Assembly (NCBI RefSeq): GCF_013408425.1
Contig: NZ_JACBYV010000001.1
Location: 186,001 to 250,000 of the forward strand
Reading direction: 5' to 3'
DNA length: 64,000 bases
From: Pseudomonas flavescens
GTDB lineage: Bacteria > Pseudomonadota > Gammaproteobacteria > Pseudomonadales > Pseudomonadaceae
Shown: positions 36,568 through 45,517 of the stretch, one piece after another
Position numbering within the stretch: position 1 is the first letter of the stretch
How the letters are laid out: each line of letters begins with the position of its first letter
Translations under genes and position numbers: made by a program
The notes under the pieces: generated by a model
Databases searched by the model: none
Seen by the model: only the letters and a program-made list of their open reading frames with translations
What the model was told of the DNA's origin: nothing

Positions 36568-36601
36568 CAGAAGCGGGGTGCTATGTGCCCCGTTCTCTGG
36601 T
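36568..36601 (+). terminator. Long hairpin after the two-gene unit
   Basis: CCAGA-AGCGGGG-TGCTATG-TGCCCCGTT-CTCTGG, an imperfect but long GC-rich stem 16 bp after the 68-aa gene, followed by a short T stretch. Probably the terminator of the two-gene unit. Confidence 0.5.
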
Positions 36602-36630
36602 TTCTGCACAGAAAAATATCTGACGGGCCA

Positions 36631-37005
36631 GACCCTCTTTAGGAGTTTGTCTGTGCTGGTGTAAACGTTGATTCCTTTCGCTAGTAGGTCTAGGAAGCGG
36701 GGAAGAGCATCACGCACTTTCTCTCTGGATAGTCTGTCCAGTGATTCAATCACTAGATAGCTGCCCGTTGGGATGGTGCCGTCTTCGACATAGGCGAGGA
36801 ATCGGGCCAGCTCGCCTGTATCGTCAAGGTGCCTTCCTTTGTACGCACTACGGCCTTTGTCAAAGAACAGGTAGTCGCGTTGGTCAGCCATTTCTAGGCT
36901 GTATTCGTCGCAGAACGCCTTAGCTGCCTTCACCTATCGGGCGTAGCTGTCGCCTGCTGACTGTTTTGCACTACTAAATCTGATGTAGTTGAAAACCTTG
37001 CTCAT
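36631..37005 (-). pseudogene. Remnant of a serine recombinase (nonsense codon and truncation)
   Basis: Reading leftward from an ATG at 37005 gives MSKVFNYIRFSSAKQSAGDS and then a TAG at codon 24 (36936-36934) where the family has Gln. The frame continues without shift to catalytic-domain motifs SAYKGRHL and LVIESLDRLSREKV and ends near INVYTSTDKLLKRV. After about 36631 the homology stops. The family is normally about 500-600 aa, so over three quarters of the gene is lost. The YIRFSSAKQ start carries the catalytic Ser and ESLDRLSR the active-site Arg region. It begins 24 bp past the ychJ stop. This is the only mobile-element gene in the window. Confidence 0.85.
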
Positions 37006-37028
37006 TCGTGGTGCTACCGTCCCTGTGA

Positions 37029-37514
37029 TCAATTTAGGTAATTGTGGCAGCACTTCTTGAACTTCTGCCCACTGGCGCATGGGCAGGGGTCGTTGCGCCC
37101 GGCCTGCAGGCCTACGGTCGGGTCGATGAAGTACCAGCGGCCCTGATTCTGCACGAAAGCGGAGCGTTCACGGTGGCTGTGCTCGCCGGCTGCGTCGTGC
37201 CAGCGGGCGATGAAGGTCACCCTGGCATGTTCGGGCTGACCACCCAGCAACTCCGAGTGCTCGACCTCCAGGCCCAGCCAGGTGCTTTGCAGGCTCCAGG
37301 CGCGGATGCCTTCGACGTCGAGTTTCGCCTGCTGGGCGGGCAGCGAAGTCGCCACCAGATAATCGATATTGCCAAGCACGTAAGCGCTGTAACGCGAGCG
37401 CATCAGGCTCTGCGCGCAGGGAGCAGGCACGCCGTCGTGATAACGGCCGCAGCAATCCAGCAGAGAGTCGCCGCTACCGCAGGGGCAGCCAGTTTGCGGG
37501 GCTCCGGTTTCCAT
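37029..37514 (-). CDS. ychJ: YchJ family protein with two SEC-C zinc motifs
   Basis: 161 aa. An N-terminal SEC-C motif ([19 protein letters not shown]) and a C-terminal one ([17 protein letters not shown]) flank the UPF0225/YchJ domain with [12 protein letters not shown]. Binds zinc by family knowledge; role unknown. The ATG at 37514 has GGTGG eight bases upstream; a GTG three codons earlier is the alternative. It runs closely (2-bp gap) after the DUF6231 gene on the same strand, probably one transcript. Confidence 0.9.
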   Translation of the reverse strand: METGAPQTGCPCGSGDSLLDCCGRYHDGVPAPCAQSLMRSRYSAYVLGNIDYLVATSLPAQQAKLDVEGIRAWSLQSTWLGLEVEHSELLGGQPEHARVTFIARWHDAAGEHSHRERSAFVQNQGRWYFIDPTVGLQAGRNDPCPCASGQKFKKCCHNYLN

Positions 37515-37516
37515 AC

Positions 37517-38014
37517 TTACCACCAGTACTTGCCGAAATTCTCCGGGTTGGCCCAGAACTTGGCGTTCAGCCAGTCGGGTGCCTGTTTGTACTCGAGCAG
37601 GTCATAGGTGAACAGACTGAGAACCTGCTCTTCCCTCGCGAAGCGCTCGCTGACATGCAGGGCGAGGGCGAAGAAGTCGGTGTCTTTCCAGCCGCTGGCC
37701 TGCAGGTCGACCAGCACCGCCATGCGGCTGGCATTCAAATTGCGTATGCCACCGAGCAGTTGTAGGCCATCGCGTTTGGGCATGTGCTCAAGGCAATCGA
37801 CGATGACGGCGAGATCGAAACGCTGTCCGGCCAGCTCCGCTGGCAGGGCGCCGGTGGCGGAATGGGCGATCAGGCTCTGGGGATGCGCTTGTCGAAAGGC
37901 ATTCACGGCAGGTTGCTCGCTGGCACCGATCAGCAGCAGGCGTTCGGGCGCATAACGTTGAAGTAGAGCTGCCAGCGATTGTTGCGGCGTGCGTGTAGAA
38001 ATGATGTGGCTCAT
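37517..38014 (-). CDS. DUF6231 family (methyltransferase-like) protein
   Basis: 165 aa starting [21 protein letters not shown] Rossmann-like pattern appears in [16 protein letters not shown] and [18 protein letters not shown], which resembles SAM-dependent methyltransferases without clear catalytic residues. This is the family listed as DUF6231. Function unknown. GAGG stands eight bases before the ATG at 38014. Upstream partner of ychJ in the transcript. Confidence 0.82.
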   Translation of the reverse strand: MSHIISTRTPQQSLAALLQRYAPERLLLIGASEQPAVNAFRQAHPQSLIAHSATGALPAELAGQRFDLAVIVDCLEHMPKRDGLQLLGGIRNLNASRMAVLVDLQASGWKDTDFFALALHVSERFAREEQVLSLFTYDLLEYKQAPDWLNAKFWANPENFGKYWW

Positions 38015-38177
38015 CGAAAACCTCGAAGGAATCACAAAAGACTACCCCGCGCGGATGCAATCAACTAGAACTGTTCGTTCTGCTCGGCTGTCGTAACGCT
38101 GTCTGGCAGATTTTAAAACGGGCGTCTTTAATCCAGAGTGTCGGTTTTTGCACCGATTCCCATTAGGAGACTTGCAT

Positions 38178-38813
38178 ATGAGTATTACAAGGAAAGCGGT
38201 ACCCCTGATCATTGCGTCCACCTTTCTGACGGGGTGCGCTGGCGTTCAGAAATCCGACTGGCCAACCTGTGCTGCGGTAGGCGGCGTCAGTGGCGCAGCG
38301 TTGGGCGCCATCGAAAGCTCGGCCTGGGCTGGTGGTGGTGCAGTGATCGGTGCTGGCTTCGCTGCCGCCTATTGCTGGGTGCACGGCGCTGATGGTCAGG
38401 AAGAGCTGGTGTTGGTCGAAGAAACCATCGTCGAAGAGCCGGTGGTCGCTGAGCCGGTTGCTGAAGCGGTACGTGTCGAGCTGGACGTGAAGTTCGATTT
38501 TGACAAGTCTCAAGTGAAGCAGGAAAGCCTTGGCGATATTCAGAGCCTGGCTGACTTCCTCAAGCAATATCCGCAAACCACCACTGTGGTTGAAGGCCAT
38601 ACCGACTCCGTCGGTACCGACGCCTACAACCAGGCCCTGTCCGAGCGCCGTGCAAATGCCGTGCGTGAAGTACTGGTCAATCAGTACGGTGTGGGTGGTA
38701 CCCGCGTGAATGCAGTCGGCTATGGTGAAAGCCGTCCGGTTGCCGATAACGCCACCGAAGAAGGCCGTGCGATCAACCGTCGCGTGGAAGCGGAAGTCGA
38801 AGCACGGCCATAA
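38178..38813 (+). CDS. OmpA-family lipoprotein
   Basis: 211 aa. Signal peptide with lipobox FLTGC, a short glycine-zipper (AVGGVSGAALGAIESSAWAG), an acidic Val/Glu-rich linker, then a C-terminal OmpA domain with VEGHTDSVGT and INRRVEAEV. An outer-membrane-to-peptidoglycan link is inferred. TAGGAGA stands nine bases before the ATG. A CCTGACCGGC hairpin follows the stop. By eye it corresponds to the PA1041-type lipoprotein. Confidence 0.93.
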   Translation: MSITRKAVPLIIASTFLTGCAGVQKSDWPTCAAVGGVSGAALGAIESSAWAGGGAVIGAGFAAAYCWVHGADGQEELVLVEETIVEEPVVAEPVAEAVRVELDVKFDFDKSQVKQESLGDIQSLADFLKQYPQTTTVVEGHTDSVGTDAYNQALSERRANAVREVLVNQYGVGGTRVNAVGYGESRPVADNATEEGRAINRRVEAEVEARP

Positions 38814-38837
38814 GCCAGCCTCGACATTCGCGAGAAT

Positions 38838-38862
38838 CCTGACCGGCTTCATGCCGGTCAGG
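38838..38862 (+). terminator. Hairpin after the OmpA lipoprotein gene
   Basis: CCTGACCGGC - TTCAT - GCCGGTCAGG perfect stem 25 bp after the stop. There is no T-run, so it is only a probable terminator or mRNA stabiliser. Confidence 0.5.
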
Positions 38863-38965
38863 AGCACGATGCCACGCAACGGGCATCGTTTTCGTTCGAC
38901 CCTCTGGTTTCCTTACCCGCAAACACAGTAATGTGCCGCAAAATCATAAGCGGTCGGGGCGGGCA

Positions 38966-39265
38966 ATGAAGACTATCGCGGGGCTGGGCAAACTCTTGGC
39001 GACACTGTTCTGGTGCGTCGTGCTTGCCAATCTGATCGACCCATACGCTCAACCTTTCGCTCAGTTGCTGACGCTCGCTGGCGCTGCCGTGCTGGCACTG
39101 CATGTCATCGAACTGGCGTTGTTCAATGGTCTGCTTCGCGGTCAGCCGCGCGTCGCGGTGGCGCGGGCTCAGGTGCTGGCTTTCGGCATCTTCCATCTGT
39201 GGACGCTTCCGGCTTTTGCCAGCACGGCTCTGCAGGTGAGCCCCGAGGAAACCGCCCATGCGTAA
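38966..39265 (+). CDS. DUF1145 family small membrane protein
   Basis: 99 aa. About three hydrophobic segments: LLATLFWCVVLANLI, LLTLAGAAVLALHVIELALF, and a final stretch ending FHLWTLPAFA. The DUF1145 pattern is of unknown function. Its end overlaps the collagen-like gene by 8 bp, so the two are translationally coupled. A GGGGCGGG stretch before the ATG is a modest ribosome site. Confidence 0.82.
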   Translation: MKTIAGLGKLLATLFWCVVLANLIDPYAQPFAQLLTLAGAAVLALHVIELALFNGLLRGQPRVAVARAQVLAFGIFHLWTLPAFASTALQVSPEETAHA

Positions 39266-40022
39266 GCTGATTCTGCTGGCGGCACTGTGTTGCCCGTTGC
39301 TGGCACTGGGCGAGGCCGTCATCGAGGTCGACTCCCACAACTTCATGCGCCTGCCCGCGCAGGGCAGCGTGCTGCAATTGCAGCGCCTGACGATCGCAGA
39401 CAACGGTACCTTGCTGGTGCCGGTCGGGGTCAGCGAGTTGCGTATCGACGAGCTATATCTAGGTCATAACGCGCAGATCGCCATCGCGCCGTCCAACGAA
39501 AGTCTGCATCTGGATATCGGCTCCGGCGAGATCGCCTCGGGCGCGCAGATCAGTGCGCCGGGTGCTCCGGGTACTGCCCAGCGTGCAGCAGTACCGGGGC
39601 GTACGCTGGTCATCCGCCTGCAGGCGGTGAACACCGATCAGTGGCTGCTCGATGCCCGTGGCGGTCGTGGCGCCCCCGGTTATGCCGGGCTGGATGGCGC
39701 CGATGGCAAGGCCGGTGGTTGTGCCTGGGGACAGGCCAGTGAAGGCCACGATGGCCAGAACGGCACCGATGGGCATCCCGGTGCGCCGGGTGGGCAGGTG
39801 CGTCTGGAGGTCCCGGCGGACTTCCCTGTCGAGCGTTTGCAGGCCCGGCTGGAAGGTGGCGCCGGTGGCCCTGCCGGTAGTGCGGGCATTGCCGGTACGG
39901 GTGGTGCGAGCAAGGGCTGCTGGATCTACAGCACCAGCGGTGCTCGCGATGGGCGGCCCGGCATGGCCGGCCAACCCGGTGCAGCCGGGCAGGACGGGCG
40001 CCTTGACGTGGTGCGTTTCTGA
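39258..40022 (+). CDS. Secreted collagen-like protein (Gly-X-Y repeats)
   Basis: 254 aa. A clear signal peptide (MRKLILLAALCCPLLALGEA) precedes a beta-rich N-terminal region (about 20-115). Interrupted Gly-X-Y tracts follow (GAPGYAGLDGADGKAGG, GQNGTDGHPGAPGG, GRPGMAGQPGAAGQDG), separated by a short domain with two Cys (GCAWG, KGCW). No membrane anchor or sorting signal. It may be periplasmic or secreted and could form a triple helix or bind surface components; function is not known. Coupled by overlap to the DUF1145 gene. Confidence 0.8.
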   Translation: MRKLILLAALCCPLLALGEAVIEVDSHNFMRLPAQGSVLQLQRLTIADNGTLLVPVGVSELRIDELYLGHNAQIAIAPSNESLHLDIGSGEIASGAQISAPGAPGTAQRAAVPGRTLVIRLQAVNTDQWLLDARGGRGAPGYAGLDGADGKAGGCAWGQASEGHDGQNGTDGHPGAPGGQVRLEVPADFPVERLQARLEGGAGGPAGSAGIAGTGGASKGCWIYSTSGARDGRPGMAGQPGAAGQDGRLDVVRF

Positions 40023-40029
40023 TCAGCGC

Positions 40030-40494
40030 TTAAAGACTGGGGCGGGCTGCCGCGATCGCGACCACGACCAGCCCCAATGACAGGTTGATCGCGACCAGTC
40101 GGCGGATACGCCCCAGTACGACGCCACCTGCCGGCCAGTCCTGGGCTTGCACCGCGCGGCGCAATGCCGGCAGTTGCAAGGCCTGGATACGCAGGAACAG
40201 CGCCAGCATCGCCAGATAAAGGCCCATCATCACGTTCACGTAGCGGGGGGCGCCATCGAAGCCGCTGAAGCCCATGTGCAGCATGCCGACTCCGCTGATC
40301 GGCAACAGCAGCACCGCGACCCACACCCAGACGAAGAAGCGCCGGAACACGTCCAGCCATAGCGTCAGCCGCTCGGCGGGCTGCAGCGTGGCGCCTGTCG
40401 CGGGGCGCAGCACCATCCAGGCGAAGAACATGCCGCCGACCCAGACCAGCGCAGCGAGCAGGTGCAGGGTGTAGATCAAGGAATAAGGTTGCAT
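40030..40494 (-). CDS. CopD-family membrane protein
   Basis: 154 aa with four membrane helices. The N-terminus HLLAALVWVGGMFFAWMVL and a conserved HMGF are typical of the CopD/DUF2269-like integral membrane family, linked in some cases to copper or heme. Copper transport is not shown here, and no copA/B/C is adjacent. GGAG stands eight bases before the ATG. It converges with the collagen-like gene, 7 bp apart. Confidence 0.85.
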   Translation of the reverse strand: MQPYSLIYTLHLLAALVWVGGMFFAWMVLRPATGATLQPAERLTLWLDVFRRFFVWVWVAVLLLPISGVGMLHMGFSGFDGAPRYVNVMMGLYLAMLALFLRIQALQLPALRRAVQAQDWPAGGVVLGRIRRLVAINLSLGLVVVAIAAARPSL

Positions 40495-40768
40495 TCATGT
40501 ACTCCGGTTACAGCCCGGATCAGGCAGCATTGGCCGATGCGATCGCAGCCATGCCTGGCCGACGTTGCCGAAGTCCATTTCCTCGCCGTCGCTCGGGACG
40601 GCTCGATCGCCAGCAGCAATGCGCTGATCGGGTTTCAGAAAGTCTTGCCGCGCGCTGCTCTTCATCCGGTTTTGGCAAGCGAGTCAGCGCGCAGGCGATT
40701 GGCGCGCTATGATAGCGGCCGTTTGCAAACACTGAAAATATATCCAGCCTTTTTAGCCTAAGTTCTTC

Positions 40769-42913
40769 ATGCTCAGTACCGAACTCAAGTCCCAGATCCA
40801 GGGCGCCTATTCCCGTTTTCTCGAGTCCAAGGGGCTCAAGCCGCGCTATGGGCAGCGTCTGATGATCGCTGAAATAGCCAAGGTACTCGGGACCATCAAG
40901 ACCGACGACGAGGAGCGTCGCCTGGGCGAGCCTGCCGTGGTCGCGGTGGAGGCTGGCACCGGTACCGGCAAGACCGTGGCCTACAGCATGGCGGCCATCC
41001 CTATTGCCAAGGCGGCCGGCAAGCGGCTGGTGATCGCCACGGCCACCGTGGCCCTGCAAGAGCAGATCGTGCACAAGGATCTTCCGGATCTGATGCGTAA
41101 CAGCGGCCTCAGTTTCAGCTTCGCGCTGGCCAAGGGCCGTGGGCGCTATCTGTGCCTGTCGAAACTCGACGTATTGCTGCAGGAAGGCCAGGCGCAGAGC
41201 TCCACCGCGCAGTTGTTCGAGGAAGAAGGCTTTCGTATCGACGTGGACGAGGCAGGGCAGAAGCTCTTCACCTCCATGATCGAGAAGCTCGCTGGCAATA
41301 AGTGGGATGGTGACCGTGACAGCTGGCCCGAGGAGCTGGAAGACAGCCGTTGGGCGCAACTGACCACCGATCACAGCCAGTGCACCAGCCGGCACTGCCC
41401 CAACTTCGGACAATGCGCCTTCTACAAGGCCCGCGAAGGCATGGGCAAGGTCGATGTGATCGTCACCAACCACGACATGGTGCTGGCGGATCTCGCCCTC
41501 GGCGGCGGGGCGGTGCTGCCCGATCCGCGTGACACTCTGTATGTGTTCGACGAAGGCCATCACCTGCCGGACAAGGCCATCGGCCATTTCGCGCACTTCA
41601 CCCGGCTGCGCTCCACCGCCGACTGGCTCGAGCAAATCGCCAAGAACCTCGCCAAGCTGCTGGCTCAGCATCCCCTGCCGGGTGACCTCGGTCGGCTGAT
41701 CGAGCAGGTCCCGGAGCTGGCTCGCGAGCTCAAGACCCATCAGCAGTTCATGTTCAGCGCCTGTGAGCAGCTCGCTGATTTCAAGCCGGGCGAAGACATG
41801 GAGGGGCGTGAGCGGCCGCGCCATCGCTTCATCGGCGGCGTGGTGCCCGAACACCTGATCGAGCTGGGCCTGGAACTCAAGAAGGGTTTTTCCAAACTCA
41901 CCGATCTGTTCACTGGCGTCACCGAAAAACTCAAGGAAGCCATGGATGGTGAGACCGGCAACGGCATCGCCAGCCACCAGGCCGAAGAGTGGTACCCGCT
42001 GTTCGGCAGTCTGCTGGCGCGGGCCAAGGGCACCTGGGAGCTGTGGCTGGCGTTCACCAGTGAAGACCCGGAAGACAGCCCACCGATGGCGCGCTGGCTG
42101 ACCCTGGCCGAAAGTGGTGCGTTGTTCGATATCGAGGTCAATGCCAGCCCGATCCTGGCCGCCGAGACCCTGCGGCGCAACCTGTGGAATGTGGCCTATG
42201 GGGCCCTCGTGACCTCGGCGACACTCACCGCACTGGGAACCTTCGACCGCTATCGCATGCGCGCCGGGCTGCCGAAGGTGGCCGTCACGGCGGTGGTGCC
42301 GAGTCCGTTCCACCATGCCGATGCAGGCGTGTTGCGGGTCCCGGATCTGAAGGCCGACCCGCGCAATGCCGCCGAGCACACGGCCGCGATCATCCGCGAT
42401 TTGCCTGGGCTGGTGCAGGGTTCGCGGGGAACCCTGGTGCTGTTTTCCTCGCGTCGACAGATGCAGGACGTGTTCGACGGCCTGGAGCGCGACTGGCGCA
42501 AGCGTGTGTTCATCCAGGGCAACCTGTCCAAGCAGGAAACCCTCAACAAGCACAAGGCTCGGGTCGACAGTGGCGAGGAGAGCGTGCTGTTCGGTCTCGC
42601 CAGCTTCGCCGAAGGTGTCGACTTGCCTGGCGCCTATTGCGAGCACGTGGTGATCGCCAAGATTCCTTTCGCGGTACCGGATGATCCTGTCGAGGCCGCG
42701 CTGGCGGAGTGGATCGAAGCCCGTGGCGGCAACCCGTTCATGGAGATCTCCGTGCCCGATGCATCGCTGCGCCTGGTTCAGGCCTGCGGGCGCCTGCTAC
42801 GTACCGAGGCGGATCGTGGCACCATCACCCTGTTGGATCGACGGGTGGTCACCCAGCGTTACGGCAAGGCGATTCTCAATGCGTTGCCGCCGTTTCGCCG
42901 AGAGATCTCCTGA
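40769..42913 (+). CDS. dinG: ATP-dependent DNA helicase DinG
   Basis: 714 aa XPD-like superfamily 2 helicase. Walker A GTGTGKT at 63-69, an Fe-S cluster region with Cys in LCLSKL, CTSRHCPNFGQCAF, Walker B VFDEGHH, and motif VI QACGRLLRTEADRG. It unwinds 5'-tailed DNA, D-loops and R-loops and helps at transcription-replication conflicts. A TATGAT (40708) could be the -10 of its promoter; no LexA box was identified. Confidence 0.95.
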   Translation: MLSTELKSQIQGAYSRFLESKGLKPRYGQRLMIAEIAKVLGTIKTDDEERRLGEPAVVAVEAGTGTGKTVAYSMAAIPIAKAAGKRLVIATATVALQEQIVHKDLPDLMRNSGLSFSFALAKGRGRYLCLSKLDVLLQEGQAQSSTAQLFEEEGFRIDVDEAGQKLFTSMIEKLAGNKWDGDRDSWPEELEDSRWAQLTTDHSQCTSRHCPNFGQCAFYKAREGMGKVDVIVTNHDMVLADLALGGGAVLPDPRDTLYVFDEGHHLPDKAIGHFAHFTRLRSTADWLEQIAKNLAKLLAQHPLPGDLGRLIEQVPELARELKTHQQFMFSACEQLADFKPGEDMEGRERPRHRFIGGVVPEHLIELGLELKKGFSKLTDLFTGVTEKLKEAMDGETGNGIASHQAEEWYPLFGSLLARAKGTWELWLAFTSEDPEDSPPMARWLTLAESGALFDIEVNASPILAAETLRRNLWNVAYGALVTSATLTALGTFDRYRMRAGLPKVAVTAVVPSPFHHADAGVLRVPDLKADPRNAAEHTAAIIRDLPGLVQGSRGTLVLFSSRRQMQDVFDGLERDWRKRVFIQGNLSKQETLNKHKARVDSGEESVLFGLASFAEGVDLPGAYCEHVVIAKIPFAVPDDPVEAALAEWIEARGGNPFMEISVPDASLRLVQACGRLLRTEADRGTITLLDRRVVTQRYGKAILNALPPFRREIS

Positions 42914-43093
42914 CTCCATCCCGGGGACGGCGAAAAAACAGGCACCAAAATCGTCCTTAATCGACATGCGGGCTTTGCGGTCAGGCCCCCATCTGGCGCA
43001 CTATTGCCGCTCCGCGCGTGAAGCGCGGCATAGGGCTCGTGGCGGGACTGTCGCGGGTCATTTTTATCTGTCGAGTTGCGGGGAGAAGGGGTC

Positions 43094-45469
43094 TTGAAGG
43101 TCAACACCTGGCTGCTGTCGGCCGATCGTTCGGTGCAGTGCGACGCGCACGTGCCCACCGAGGGTCTGGTTTCCAAAGTACGGTCACTGTGCATCGCTGC
43201 AGCCCGTCCTCGACAACCCCTGACGATGGGACGTCTGGTTCTGGTCGCGCTGCTCGGCCTGCCGACCATGGGCCATGCCGCAGATCAACAGGAGCTGTTC
43301 AACTTCGTCCGGCCGATGGACGCGGTACAGATCGGTGGCGAAAACGCCTACCTGCCCAGCGTTACTGCGGAAAGCGCTGCCCAGGGCGAAATCCTGCGCC
43401 GCGCTACCTTCAACCCAAGCGAACGCCCGACGCTGCGGCTGACTCCGCAGAGTGGCAACTGGGACTGGTCCGAGTTCAGTGCCATGAGTTTGCGTGTGCA
43501 GAACGCCATGGATTGGGCGCTGACTGTCGATGTCACCATCGAAAGTGCCGACGGCAAGCGCCTGACCACCCAGATCGCCCTGCCAGCCGGGCCCGCGCAG
43601 ACATTGCTGGTGCCGCTGGGGGCTACCTCGCCGCGTGCTCAGGGTATGCGTGCCGGGGCCGTGATGCCGTGGCGTTACGATGGTCGTCTGCTGCTGTTGG
43701 CGGAGACCGTCAATGGTGAGATCGACCCGGCGAAGGTCACTGCGGTGACGCTCTCCATCCCCAATCCTCAGGCTGCCCAGCATCTGTTGCTGGGACGTTT
43801 CGGTGTGCGCGACAGCGCCGATCTGGAAGACGCCTACCGCGGTATCGTCGATACCTATGGTCAGTTCACTCGCCGCGATTGGCCGGGCAAGATCAAGAAC
43901 GACGATCAACTGCGCCAGGGTGTCGCTCAGGAAGACAAGCAACTGCAGGCCTGGCAGGCCGATCGCCCCCGGCAGGACAACTACGGTGGCTGGATCGGCG
44001 GCCCGTCCTTCGAGGCCACTGGCTTTTTCCGCACCGAGAAGCGGGCAGGGCGCTGGTTCCTGATCACGCCCGAGGGCAACCCCTTCTATTCCCTGGGGGT
44101 GAACACGGTCATCGGCAGCGAGAGCCAGACCTATATCGAAGGCCGTGAAAAGATGTTCAGCGCGCTGCCCGCCGAGGGCGAGCCGCTGGCCGCGTTCTAC
44201 GGCAGCAGCGACAACCAGTCCGATACCGGCGCCAACCGCGGCCGTGCCTTCGACAGTGGTCGTTGGTACGATTTCTACAGCGCCAACCTGCAGCGCACAT
44301 ACGGCGCTCAGGACCCCAAGGTCTGGCGCGAGCGGGCACAGAATCGTCTGCAGGCCTGGGGCTTCAACACCCTGGGTAACTGGAGCGAGAACGATTTCGC
44401 CGTCGACAAACGCATGCCCTACAGCATCCCGCTGTCGATCCATGGCGACTACGCGACCATCAGCACCGGTATCGATTGGTGGGGCGGCATGCCTGACCCG
44501 TTCGATCCACGATTCGCCATGGCCGCCGAGCGCGCCATCGCCATCGCCACCCGTGACCATCGTGACGACCCCTGGGTGATGGGCTATTACGCCGACAACG
44601 AACTGGCCTGGGCCGGTCCGGCGGACGATCCGCTATCGCGCTACGCCCTGGCATACGCGACCCTGCGCCTGACCACCGACGTGCCGGCCAAGCGTGCGTT
44701 TCTGAAACAGCTGCGCGACAAGTACCGCAACCAGGAAGGGCTGTCCAAGGCCTGGGGTATCGAGCTGCAGGCCTGGGAACTGATGGAAGACCCTGGCTTC
44801 AAGGCGCCGCCGATCAACCCGGCCTACCCGGCCATTGAAAACGACATGAAGCGTTTTCTGCGTCTGTTCGCCGACACCTATTTCAAGACCATCGCCGACT
44901 CGCTCGACTGGCACACGCCGAATCATCTACTGCTCGGTGGTCGTTTCTCGGCGAGCATTCCCGAGGCCGTGGAAGCCTGTGCTCAATACTGTGACGTGCT
45001 GAGCTTCAATTTCTACACCCGCGAGCCGCAGCACGGTTACGACTTCGAGGCACTGCGCAAGCTGGACAAGCCGATGCTGGTCACCGAGTTCCATTTCGGC
45101 TCTCGCGACCGCGGCCCGTTCTGGGGCGGCGTATCCGAGGTCTACAAGGAGGAGGAGCGCGGCCCGGCCTATGCGCATTTCCTCGAGAAGGCCCTCGAAG
45201 AACCGCAGATCGTCGGTGTGCACTGGTTCCAGTACCTCGATCAGCCGGTAACCGGGCGCCTGCTCGATGGCGAGAACGGGCACCTGGGGCTGGTGGCGAT
45301 CACCGACAGGCCGTGGGACGGTTTCGTCCAGGCTGTTCGCAAGGCCAACCTGGCCGTGCCGTCCAAGGTGCTCGAGGAGGCAGCCAAGGAGCCGCCAGCC
45401 GCAGCCGCTCCGGCCAAGGACGCGGCGGCCGAGCCTGAAGCCAAGCCGAGCGAAGCGACCACGCCTTAA
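43094..45469 (+). CDS. Agarase-like glycoside hydrolase (secreted)
   Basis: About 791 aa if it starts at the TTG at 43094, which has GGGAGAAGGGG directly upstream; an ATG at 43226 without a ribosome site is the alternative and would put the signal peptide (LVLVALLGLPTMGHA) at the extreme N-terminus. An N-terminal beta-sandwich (about 90-235) precedes a clan-A (beta/alpha)8 domain. It shows candidate acid/base E in YYADNELAWAGP and candidate nucleophile E in LVTEFHFGS, as in GH50-type beta-agarases. The C-terminal tail is Ala/Pro/Glu-rich. The true substrate is unlikely to be agar; an exopolysaccharide is a guess. Confidence 0.82.
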   Translation: MKVNTWLLSADRSVQCDAHVPTEGLVSKVRSLCIAAARPRQPLTMGRLVLVALLGLPTMGHAADQQELFNFVRPMDAVQIGGENAYLPSVTAESAAQGEILRRATFNPSERPTLRLTPQSGNWDWSEFSAMSLRVQNAMDWALTVDVTIESADGKRLTTQIALPAGPAQTLLVPLGATSPRAQGMRAGAVMPWRYDGRLLLLAETVNGEIDPAKVTAVTLSIPNPQAAQHLLLGRFGVRDSADLEDAYRGIVDTYGQFTRRDWPGKIKNDDQLRQGVAQEDKQLQAWQADRPRQDNYGGWIGGPSFEATGFFRTEKRAGRWFLITPEGNPFYSLGVNTVIGSESQTYIEGREKMFSALPAEGEPLAAFYGSSDNQSDTGANRGRAFDSGRWYDFYSANLQRTYGAQDPKVWRERAQNRLQAWGFNTLGNWSENDFAVDKRMPYSIPLSIHGDYATISTGIDWWGGMPDPFDPRFAMAAERAIAIATRDHRDDPWVMGYYADNELAWAGPADDPLSRYALAYATLRLTTDVPAKRAFLKQLRDKYRNQEGLSKAWGIELQAWELMEDPGFKAPPINPAYPAIENDMKRFLRLFADTYFKTIADSLDWHTPNHLLLGGRFSASIPEAVEACAQYCDVLSFNFYTREPQHGYDFEALRKLDKPMLVTEFHFGSRDRGPFWGGVSEVYKEEERGPAYAHFLEKALEEPQIVGVHWFQYLDQPVTGRLLDGENGHLGLVAITDRPWDGFVQAVRKANLAVPSKVLEEAAKEPPAAAAPAKDAAAEPEAKPSEATTP

Positions 45470-45517
45470 TCACCGGGGCGCCGGGTGAGCCTGGCGCCTC
45501 CCTCGCAGGAGCAAGCA

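Noticed and set aside
36343..36630. Continuation of the recombinase frame to a stop at 36343
   Set aside because: The sequence after about 36631 has no recombinase character and is antisense to the better-supported 68-aa gene; treated as chance open frame beyond the truncation.
34848..36980. CACTACTAA direct repeats (near 34850 and 36971) as attachment sites of the patch
   Set aside because: Only nine bases, AT-rich, and a similar string also occurs near 35572; too weak to claim as att sites without an empty-site comparison.
40497..40712. 71-codon plus-strand frame before dinG
   Set aside because: Ribosome site absent; composition is that of GC-rich non-coding DNA and it overlaps the probable dinG promoter region.
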